From positions 808,001-868,000 of the forward strand of contig NC_064046.1 in the NCBI RefSeq assembly GCF_932526225.1: a DNA stretch of 60,000 bases, in the 5' to 3' direction. The position numbers were made by a program, and so were the translations under genes. Below are positions 24,501 to 36,500 of this stretch, piece after piece. Source of the stretch: Nematostella vectensis. Taxonomy: Eukaryota > Cnidaria > Anthozoa > Actiniaria > Edwardsiidae. The notes beneath the pieces are model-generated. The model was not told the DNA's origin, did not search any database, and saw only the letters and a program-made list of their open reading frames with translations. The first letter of the stretch is position 1; every line of letters begins with the position of its first letter.

Positions 24501-27500
24501 GAAAGATGTTTTGGCCGTGATTGCGATGATAATGATGATTATAACAATTATGATAAAAGCAAGATGATGATGATGATGATGATGATGATAATGACTACGA
24601 TGATGATGACTACGTTGATGATAATGATGATTATAACAATTATGATAAAAGCAAGATGATGATGATGATTACTACGATGATGATGACTACGATGATGATG
24701 ACTACGTTGATGACAATGGTCTGGTGACGATGTATTTTTAGATTGCGGCTCGAGACGCTGACATACGGGTACTAAGAACCGACTTGGGATCCGCTCAGAA
24801 GAAAATAAAAAACCACATCAACGAGGTACTGACATTAAGGACAGACAAAATAAGACAGGTTTTAGGACAGAAAGGTTTCAGGGCTGACTGAATAAGTTAG
24901 GCGTCAGGACAGACAGAGTAAGCCAAGTTCTAGGATAGATAGGAAAACAGCGGCCATATCAACAGTATTATCATCAAACACAACCAGCAACAAAACCTCA
25001 GCTTAATAGTAGCATCAGCAGGGACAACATAGACACGACAACGACAACCAAACAAATAGCAACAATAAAGATATGATAAGACCTGCAAATATTCATTGTT
25101 GAGGAAACAAATGGATGTCCAGAGGCGAGGCGTGTTAAGGGGTATAAAGGATGGAAATGAGGAAATTGGCGAGTTTAACTTAAACAGTTAAATGTAGCAG
25201 TTTATAGAAATGTGAACATTTTTGCAGTTGGACTACCGATTACCAGGGGGAAGCTCATTTGTCGACAGTCCCAGACGGCAGCCTAGATTCAACGACTTCA
25301 GTACAGATGTGAGTCAGGCAGTACAGGATTTAAGGCTTGAAATAGGTCATTGAAAACATAGGAAATCCAGGGAAGTTTTTATGCATAATGTTGAAGGATA
25401 AGTCGAGTATAACGTATTTATTAGGGAAAGCATGGGTGAATTCCTTTCTTTGCTTGTTTAGTAGTAGATCAAACGGTGGCTCAATCAATGAAAACTAGGA
25501 TAAAGTCTTCCAAACCTTCACTTGTCTACCCCTAAGGACTGTCATCATTTTTTCCTGGAAAGGGTGGTTGTCCAGGGCTATTGTTGGACACACCCTCAAT
25601 CAGTTCTTAGACATGTTTTCCCGGACAGTTCTCAATTAGTTGTTAGACATGTTTTACCATAAAGGTCTCAATCAGTTCTTAGAAACGTTTTCCCGAAAAG
25701 ATCTCAATCAGTTCCTAGACATGTCTTCCTGGAAAGCTCAGTCAGTTCTTAAACATGTTTTCCCATAAAGCTCTCCATTAGTTCTTAGACGTGTTTTCCT
25801 GGAAAGCTCTCAATCAATTCTTAGACATGTAATCTCTTACAGTGGGACAGCGGTATGTCATCTTTAGGCAGTGATATACCGAGAGGAGGATCATTTGGAG
25901 ATAGGACCAGGAAACTGAGTAAACTTCAGGAATTCAGAGCCGAAGTGAGTTAGGGAGAAAACTATAAAACTAGCTCCAATAATTGATTGCCATGGAGAAT
26001 TATAGAGAGAATAAAGTTAAACAGATTTAGGCCGGCAGTTAATCAGTGATTAACCTAAAATTTAGTGCATATTGTCCCTACAGAGTAAAACGGACCCAGA
26101 GTAGAGCTAGGAAGGACACCAAATTAAAATCTTGTATTATTTAAGATAGTGTCTATGGGTGTGCTTTTAAATTATAATCGTGTATACTGTTTTAAATCGC
26201 TTCGGATATATTCCAGGTAAAACGATACGAAGAAACCTTACAACATTTACAAGGTGATCTCGGGCGAACGCAAGACCAGCACAAGACATCCACTTCACAG
26301 GTTTGAATTTATCAGTTTGTATTCCCTTCCATTAGCTTGACCAGATAATTGTTACATTGTTATTATTCGGTCTAAAACTTGGAATTGAGTTTTAAAACTT
26401 TCTATTTTGTGCTCCTGTACTCCGCCCCGGTGTCAATATTATCATCGTTCGTACCATTATTTTTATCTCCAAAAAAATGTTTGTTTCTAACTGCAAATCA
26501 CTATAAACTGTCCAAACCATTAATGTTTCGTCTCATTTTTGCAGATATCAAATTTAGAAAAAAATGTCCAGAACCTAAAAGTGCAGCTCGCAGGGGCCCA
26601 TGGTAACCACAAAGAAGCAATGGAACAGGTATGGATATTCAACGATTGGTTCATATTGTTATGTCTCTCCCAGATCTCCCAAAGCTAGAGAAGCAATGAG
26701 CGCTTGAGCCTCCATCTCCTTAAGATGACCCTACTTTATTCCTTCCCTATCCTGATGCTTCACGTCCAGTGCCGTAGCAGGCCTCGAAACATTAGGCGGG
26801 GGGGGGGGGGGGGGGGCAAAATACAGAAACATCAAGAAAATATTGGGGGACACAGCCACGCCCCTACTGGTCATTTCCTTTTAGTTTTTTTTAATATTAG
26901 GGGGACACAGCCACGCCCCTACTGGTCATTTCCTTATAATTTTTTAAAAAATATTGGGAAAGCACGTGCCCCCCCTGCTACCGCCCTGACGTCTGGGTTT
27001 TTTTTAGTTAATGCAACGATCCAAGCAACTCGCCAACTTCAAGACCGAGCTTGCCACGACGAGGCAGAAAAACCAAGCATTGGAGGAACAGGTAAACGAA
27101 ATATCGATCAGACAGACAGCTCTTCTTACCAGATATCGATCAGACAGACAGCTCTTCTTACGAGATATCGATCAGACAGACAGACTTTTTATTTCCTCGC
27201 TACCCATTTTTTTGCCAAATAAGCTTTCACTCGGAGAATCTATGTTTCGTGACCCGCAATGCTTCATGGGTATCAAATACATGACCAAAATAAACGTGAA
27301 TAAAAAAAAGATATATAGGTTTCCAAAGTTGTAGCATTTCAGGAGCCAGTATTCCGCTATTTGTACATTTCCCATGAACCATTGCGGGCGGCGACACATG
27401 GATCTTGGGTGTTTGAAACAGGTGTATTTCTTTGAAGCGGACAGCGTTTTTTGTTGTTAGTCACGTAACGCTTCCTGCCAAAAGGAGGAATTGCGTGACT

Positions 27501-30500
27501 GAGATTGCGAACGAAAGCGTAGAAGACTTAGCGAGCATTAAAAAGTTTAAAACAACAGTAGACCAAAAAAAAGATATCGGAGGGTGAAAGGGCTGAGCGA
27601 CCGCGGCTAGTATTGTGCATAGTATTGGCAACAGTCTTACTGTCTGTACGTAGGTAAATGCGCTCGACGAGAGAAATCGGAAGCTGAAGGGTGAACTAAA
27701 GCGCTACCAAGACAGGAACAGATCATCGGAAGGAGAGGTAACGCCTTCTCTCTTATAGTAGTATAATTTCCCTTACAGATCACTGTTATCAATAAGGTAT
27801 AGGGTTCCCACTTTGGTCTGGGCCAAAGCCCAGGTGAGCCAGAGTGTGGTTCTTTTTGTTCCTGTTTGCTCGCGGAAGGTAGACGGGACGACCACTCCAG
27901 TATATTGAAGATCAATTTGTAAGAGAGTGTTTAATTTAGTGTTCTACCTTTCTCATATAATTACGATTCCCCTAGCGACGCATATTATATTTCATTATTG
28001 TCATAATTGCATCAAACGTATTGTATTTGTAGGCCCAGAAGTACGCGCGCACAGTGGAAGAGCTAAAGAATCAGTTAAACAGCACACAAGACAAGCTGAT
28101 GCGCCAGTCACAAGAGGTCTCCCGGCGGGACGAAGGCGTGGTCGTACTCAAAGTCGAGCTCGCTACCCTCCAGGAGAAACACAGACTTCTATTTGAGGAG
28201 GTTAGTTAGTGGATCGTTTGTCTATAGCAGAACAACAAAAGGCGCGCAAAAGTCAGGCGCGCATTCATATTTTGCTGAGGGGGGAGGGGAGGGGGAGAGC
28301 GTGGTCATTGGTGTCATATTGAAAGAGGATAGTGTTTGACGATCCTTTCAGCAAAGGTTGGGGTGGTACGCGCCTGATAGTGTTGGCAATTTTTAGAAAC
28401 CTTGAAGAACAAAAGTCTTTAATAGATAAAGGAACTAGTGCGATCACTTCGCCTCTATCAATATCCAGAGTCATGGGTAATTTTAACCATAATGCATCGC
28501 TTGGACGGCCTCCTCACGCCAGTGAAGGTCAAACCAATTGTCATTTTTTAGGCGTCTATGCAGATGTAATCTCGTGCATTTACATTATAATGATCTTAGA
28601 AAGTCGCAAAACGTCCCTTAATATGGTTCATTGAGGACTTCTGAATTCTAAAAATGTCGTGTTATCCCTTTGAATAGTTGCTTTTACATAATAAATTATC
28701 ACTTTTGTCATTGGAAAGTTGGATGGATGTCAAGTCTTAATGCAACATGTTTTCTTCCCAGAACGAAAAGTTAAAGCAAGAGCTTTCTTTATCAAGGAGT
28801 CAGAACCAAAGCTGCTTGGAGGAGGTAATAATAATCGTCCGATAGGCAACTGGCACTTAGAAGCTGTGTCATTTTTCAGCGGCAAACTCTTGCAAAAATA
28901 AATATATAACGGCCCCTGATTGGCTAGTTTTCCTCTAACTGGTTGATATTTTAGGTCCAGACTCTGCGGATCTCTCTTGAGGAGGCTCGTGCAAATGGCG
29001 ACCGCTTGCACCGAGAGAGTGAGTTAGTGGTGGAGAACGTCAACAGCTGGGTCCAGGAGCAGAAGTGAGTTATTAGATCCTTGAGGTACACCACACCAGA
29101 GTCTAATTCCCCGTGCAAACGCCACCAACATCGGCAAGCATTCTTAGCGGTGTCGCCTTGCTCGGCTCGACCACGACAAAGGAATTGTTGGCGAACCATT
29201 TCGCATCATTTTCCAGCATTGCTATGCCAGCAATGTTCAATGCACTGGCCGTCAATGCTTGTTCTTTTGCACGATGCTTAGTCCTCTTCTTAGACAGCTT
29301 TTTACACATGGAAAAACATTGTCCCTTTTCGTGAAATACTTGTGTAATTTTCAAATTACAGAATTATTTATGATGTATGTTTCTTTTTCTTTTCTTTTTT
29401 GACAGACATGGGAATGACAGATTAGCTGGAAAACTGAGGTGAGGCAACGGTTTTTGGAGGACGGCGCTATTGTTTTATATAAGTAATCATAGATGATGAT
29501 GATTATTGTGATTATGATCCATATCATAATCACAATGATAACAATGACGATGACACGATGATGATAATATTGGTGATGATGATTAGAATAGTGCTGATGA
29601 CGATGATGACATGGTTACAATCAGAATAATCATATAATAATTCATTTTTTTCAGAGAACAAAGTGCGCAAATAACAGCTCTTCAGGGAGAAAAAGAGTAT
29701 GTAGAAATATGTCCTATTTGAAACGATGAGAAAAATTCAAACTATTGTTCTCTATTCTGCCTCTTAATATGCTACTCCTCAAAATAAAAAAAATTGGTTT
29801 CCCTCCAGATTTTTAGTAGGCGGGTTCTACTGTAGATATTGTAGTAATATGTTATTTTTATGTGCATGTTATTCTCATTTCTCATTGTCTAATTCCAGTC
29901 GCCTTTCCGATACCACGAGTGCCCTCCAAAAAGAAAACGCCGCCCTTAAGTCAGAACTCGGTATGTATGAAACCAGCGTCTTATTGATGCTCGCTACCGC
30001 CAGGTAGCGCCAAATGCGAATTTATTGCTCTGGGGGCGCTACCCTGGCTTTGCTCGTCGCGGCATTTTGGTAGAGCGTCACTGGACGAGAAAAGTCTGGA
30101 GACTCTGGTACCCAGGGTCTGCGAGCGCTCAATGTTCTGCGAATTCTCGCCAATGGTTTCTAACAGCTAGATCGCATTTTGGCCCCCGAAATTTAAATTT
30201 CTTGGCGCGGGCCCACTTTTCAGCACTAAAATGGCCCTCAATCACGTCTACCGCTGACCAATGAAAAAGCACAAAATGCAATCCCGTCAGTTTGAATGAC
30301 GTTTGCCAGATAGCGGTAGCACAGCAGTTACAAAATGCTGTCCAGAGTTGATGAAAATCGCAGTAATAGCAATAAGGGGGATACGAATACTTACACCGGT
30401 ACTGAACTTTCCTTATCTTGCTATCTTCATCAGAGGAACGACGTTTGGAGGGAGAACGACTAAAGGTGAGGTTTTATCTTTCTTTAGCTTTAATTTGTAA

Positions 30501-33500
30501 TTTTTAATAGAGTTCTGCAATGTTAAGCCCCGTGCAAACGGCACCGACTGCTGGCGTGACGCTGCTGGCGTGACGATGCTGGCGTGACGCTGCTGGCGTG
30601 ACGCTGCTGGCGTGACGCTCACACCGTTATGGGGGTGCTAGTGCGAGTAGTGCTAGTGTTTCGTTTTCTTCAGTAAAGCGAGACTTCGCCATGGTAATGC
30701 TGTCAGTCATGGGCGCTGTTGCACGGGCTCTAGGATACCAGCTATCAGAGAACACCACAGAATCCCCACTTCACGCGAGGCCTCTTGAACTTGGAGATAT
30801 AAAATTTGACCTTAAAAATTCACGTTTTTAAGTTTTTTTTGTGGAGCAACGAAGAACTAGCGACATTGTTAGGTTTTGAAGCCTAAGTTTTGAGTGAGTA
30901 CGCAGCTGCTTTGTCTCCTTTTAACTGTGTTCTACAAAGGAGTTCTTTTGTCTGTATTCTTCTCGTTCTTTGTGTCGAGGTGTGGATATTGTTCATTTGC
31001 CCAATCAAATTAAAGCTTGTAAGAGCTGCGTACTGACCCTAAGTTTTCATTTTCTCTTATCTTCTAGAACTTTAGACACGCGCCTAAATAAATAGATTCA
31101 ATCGCCCGTGATTTCAACGCATTTATTTCATTTATATCAAATACCGTGATGTTAACCCAACTACCGTGTTCACTAAAGTAGAACTGAGGTTCTATACTTG
31201 TTTTCTTTCTTTGTAACTTAACTCTAGTTATCGTTATACAAAATAGATTTTTCTTTAGGTGAAAGATTTATTTCGGTCCCGTCTTCCTAGTCGTTGCCGT
31301 TTTCCCAAACTTTTTAGTAAGAGGCTGCTTTATAAAGTGTAATGAGTATAGAAGATAGAAGTATAAAAGCAAATACAGTTTTTTGTGTGATATGCCGAGC
31401 AGGTGTTCGCTGTTTCTACTTTTGTGGATAATTCACACCACGTTTTTGTTACAATGGTTATCTGGTTCGATTTCATATAATAACAAACTATTATCATTGA
31501 GCTAAAATATAGCTGTTGGAAAAAAAATTTATGTATTTTCTGGCTCCGCATACAATTTGACAGAAGACGGGTTTCTCACATTTCGATACCCCCCACAACT
31601 TTAATTCGCGTTTTCTTTCCTTGTCATTATATAAAGTTGCCACACTTTCTTACTTCATAGAATAAAATAAAGTTCATCCCCATTGTTTGTGTGTATTCCA
31701 AATTAACCTTCTTAATTTTTAATTGCGTTTTAGCATTGGGGTTACCGTTTGAATGTGTTTCTCATTAAAAACTTAACATATATCGAGTTTCTTCATTTCC
31801 CGCTTCCTCGCCCCTGCGCGGCATTGTGAAACAATGTGTTTCTGAATGGTTACATATTGTAAACACCCGAATTAATAAGCGTTAACATAGTTGTAACAGA
31901 CGCTTTGAGTTTCCGATCAAGAATATTTGGGAATAACTTTTGCCCAGTTCTGTTATTATCATCGCAATGAAAAATCTAAATTGAATTAGTTCCTGTCATC
32001 TTCAATACTCAGGATGTAAAAACAAGACTTGTAGGAAATTAACTTCTTCTTACCTACGGGATTCGGTATATCAAAACAACGGAATTTTCATTTACTATTC
32101 ATCTCTCTTCTAAATTTTAACTGAATTTCTCACGTTCAACCTCTATCGAAATCATACGTAATCCATCATGGCGGACCGTCTGAATGTTTCGGAACATAGT
32201 GGCGATAGCTCGGTTCTCTTGTGTGTCGGAGAACCACTTTTAGGCTCGCTTACGAACTTAGATACTTTTGGCAAGTTTCGGGGTGCGTGCACGAATCCGC
32301 TGCATTCTTGCTCGTGTTATGTGCGTTTTGAGCACCAATTGAGCACTGCTTGTCTCAATTGTCAAGGGCTTTGTCCCTCGTTCTCTCACGTAAGTAAAGA
32401 TTTCTCTCTTGTAAGTAAAGTTTTCTCTCTTGTAAGTAAAGGTTTCTGTAAGTAAAGTTTTCTCTCGTATAAGTAAAGTTTTCTCTCGTGTAAGTAAAGT
32501 TTTCTCTCATCTAAGTAAAGTTTTCTCTCGTATAAGTAAAGTTTTCTCTCGTGTAAGTAAAGTTTTCTCTCGTGAAAGTAAAGTTTTCTCTCGTGTAAGT
32601 AAAGTTTTCTCTCGTTTAAGTAAAAATTTCTCTCATGTAAGTAAAAATTTCTCTCATGTTAGTAAAGTTTTCTCTCGTGTAAGTATAGATTTTTCTCGTG
32701 TAATTAAAGATTTCTCTCGTGTAAGTAAAGATTTCTCTCACGTAAGTAAAGTTTTTCCTCCGTATATGTTAGGCAAACAAGAATAACGTGCGAATACGTT
32801 TTCAAAAAAAACCTCGAGGCACTAAATATATCAGAATTTAAAACTACAACGTCGTACGATATTGGAAATACTATTTTTTCCCCAATCTTTACTTTGCTGC
32901 TTGAATTGCAGTCTCTACACCTACGAAATTATATGTTATTTTATTCATACTGTATTTATGTTTGTACTTTATCAAAGTCTACAGTCGCACTTAGCCCATC
33001 CCATTAAATTATTACGTAAAGCTTGTTCTCGTATTCATAATATTTTGCATTTGTATTTCTTCAGAGTCTACAGTCGCACTTAGCCCGTCCCATTAAACTA
33101 TTACGTAAAGCTTGTTCTCGTATTCATAATATTTTGCATTTGTATTTCTTCAGAGTCTACAGTCGCACTTAGCCCATCCCATTAAACTATTACGTAAAGC
33201 TTGTTCTCGTATTCATAATATTTTCATTTGTATTTCTTCAGAGTCTACAGTCGCACTTAGCCCATCCCATTAAACTATTACGTAAAGCTTGTTCTCGTAT
33301 TCATAATATTTTCATTTGTATTTCTTCAGAGTCTACAGTCGCACTTAGCCCATCCCATTAAACTATTACGTAAAGCTTGTTCTCGTATTCATAAGATTTT
33401 GCATTTGTATTTCTTCAGAGTCTACAGTCGCACTTAGCCCATCCCATTAAACTATTACGTAAAGCTTGTTCTCGTATTCATAATATTTTGCATTTGTATT

Positions 33501-36500
33501 TCTTCAGAGTCTACAGTCGCACTTAGCCCATCCCATTAAACTATTACGTAAAGCTTGTTCTCGTATTCATAATATTTTGCATTTGTATTTCTTCAGAGTC
33601 TACAGTCGCACTTAGCCCATCCCATTAAACTATTACGTAAAGCTTGTTCTCGTATTCATAATATTTTGCATTTGTATTTCTTCAGAGTCTACAGTCGCAC
33701 TTAGCCCATCCCATTAAACTATTACGTAAAGCTTGTTCTCGTATTCATAATATTTTGCATTTGTATTTCTTCAGAGTCTACAGTCGCACTTAGCCCATCC
33801 CATTAAACTATTACGTAAAGCTTGTTCTCGTATTGATAATATTTTGCATTTGTATTTCTTCAGAGTCTACAGTCGCACTTAGCCCATCCCATTAAACTAT
33901 TACGTAAAGCTTGTTCTCGTATTGATAATATTTTGCATTTGTATTTCTTCAGAGTCTACAGTCGCACTTAGCCCATCCCATTAAACTATTACGTAAAGCT
34001 TGTTCTCGTATTCATAATATTTTGCATTTGTATTTCTTCAGAGTCTACAGTCGCACTTAGCCCATCCCATTAAACTATTACGTAAAGCTTGTTCTCGTAT
34101 TCATAATATTTTGCATTTGTATTTCTTCAGAGTCTACAGTCGCACTTAGCCCATCCCATTAAACTATTACGTAAAGCTTGTTCTCGTATTCATAATATTT
34201 TGCATTTGTATTTCTTCAGAGTCTACAGTCGCACTTAGCCCATCCCATTAAACTATTACGTAAAGCTTGTTCTCGTATTCATAATATTTTCATTTGTATT
34301 TCTTCAGAGTCTACAGTCGCACTTAGCCCATCCCATTAAACTATTACGTAAAGCTTGTTCTCGTATTCATAATATTTTGCATTTGTATTTCTTCAGAGTC
34401 TACAGTCGCACTTAGCCCATCCCATTAAACTATTACGTAAAGCTTGTTCTCGTATTCATAATATTTTGCATTTGTATTTCTTCAGAGTCTACAGTCGCAC
34501 TTAGCCCATCCCATTAAACTATTACGTAAAGCTTGTTCTCGTATTGATAATATTTTGCATTTGTATTTCTTCAGAGTCTACAGTCGCACTTAGCCCATCC
34601 CATTAAACTATTACGTAAAGCTTGTTCTCGTATTCATAATATTTTGCATTTGTATTTCTTCAGAGTCTACAGTCGCACTCGGCCCAGCAGCAAGTGCTGT
34701 TGCATCAGTTGCGAAACCGTCTCTCGGACTTCGAGTAAGTAAACGCAAAGCATTGAGGTAAACTCTTTTGTATAAAGTCTAATGATCAGTTGGGCGGCTG
34801 AGCCGTCTCTGTTTGATTTTGGAGCATTTTAGCTGAAAATGTTCTTAAAGATGTTTGTATGTATATATTTATATTATCCAATAAAAACACTCTCGGTGCG
34901 TGTCTGATCGTTACGCGAGTTAGCAAACTCTTAGTGTTATAGAATCTGACTGACAATTCTCAAAATAATCGAGTACCCCGAAAAAATTTAGCTCCCTTTG
35001 TTAACGCGACTTTAGCCTGCTTAACACGCGCTAGTTGCACAAAAGACGGAAAAGCCGAGCTTAGTTGCGCGAAAAACGGAGGCGATAGAGCGAGCAGATT
35101 TCGGAGCCGTGCTTTTCTCCTTTTCCCTTCTCGGCCCAATCTCACTATTTTCGGGCGACCGCTACATCCGATAGAACGGCTTTTCCGTGAGCTATTCTGG
35201 TGCGCTTCTCGAGAACCTGTTTCGCAGGCTAAAGCGACTGACCAACAATTTGAATTCTTTTCTAGAAACGAACAAGACGCCGATGCGGCCAACAAGGCGC
35301 ACACCATCGATGACCTTCACGAAAGACTCAAGGTCAACGTAGACACGATACAACAGCTAAATCAGCAGGTGCTTATTTCACTTGTATATTGGTAGAAAGC
35401 CAGTTAAATGCCAACAGAAAGCCTTACGAGTGCAGGTCCGCCGATAACCTTTAAACTCTCGTCCATAACCCATTCAATTGCTCGTCGCGCAAGCCATTCA
35501 AATGTCGCCGTTGACCACTCAGATGCTGGTCAATTACCATCAAAATGCTTATCTCTTGATAACAATTCAAGTGCCCTTGATATTTGATCATTTATATGCT
35601 CAGCGATTAGTAGAGAGCTAGCGAAGAAGTCCTTTTCGACTTTATTATGAACAAGCTACATGCTAAATGTAACTTTACTGTCTTACCCTTTTTATTTTTA
35701 TTCTACTCCAGTTAAGCGCATTGAACAAGGATAACCTTCGGCAAAGACATCTACTGGACAGAGAATCTGCCATGAGAAAGGTGAGGCCTTGTTAAAAATT
35801 TGGTGTGACTATCCATTTGAATAATTACAGTTTAATAATATGAAAGTCACCCCACCTCAGTACTTGCTTCTTGGTCGTTATCGTTGAACCTTATTTACAG
35901 TACCAGTAATAGTTAGAATCACCTAGCATTTCTGGACTCATTGCTTTTGAACGATCGGTACGCGACATTTGGAGTTAACAGTTTGTCTTTTCAGGAGTGG
36001 GGGGGGGGGGGGGGGGTTCGGTTGTCTTTGAACCAATCGAGGGTGGGATGTCTTTTTAGACACGAAAGAAATGCATTTTATTTTTTCAAAAAGCCCATTT
36101 CCTTAAAAGTTGAACTGTTGTTCCCTTACTTCTTATCGCTATGTTAAATATGGTCCACTTCCATCAGAGTCTTCAGATGCAAGTCGAGGCGCGCGACCAG
36201 ACGATACAAGCGCTTAAAGCTCAAAGCGACAGCAAGCGATTCTCAGATATCCCCATCAGGGACACGGAACTTATAGTAAGTCAGCCCAGAAATGGAAAGA
36301 ATGTTGTTCAACCACTCCTTTGCTACTGTTCACATTTATAAAAACAACTGGTTATTTGCAAGAAAACTTAAGAAATTTCCACACTGCGTATAGTTCACAG
36401 GGTGGCGCGTTTAGTATCCACCTATTGGTTTCTGGTCACCTACTTTGTAAAAATCGTCATAAGTTTGCTTCAAAAACCTCTAGTCCGTTTTTGCTCCGAC

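Noticed and set aside
26704-27334. 172- and 107-codon + frames
   Set aside because: One reads through a MITE with a G homopolymer, the other extends the real exon 27008-27091 past its donor into a repeat.
34960-35307. 115-codon - strand frame
   Set aside because: It is antisense to the coiled-coil exon at 35266 and its intron, with no recognisable domain.
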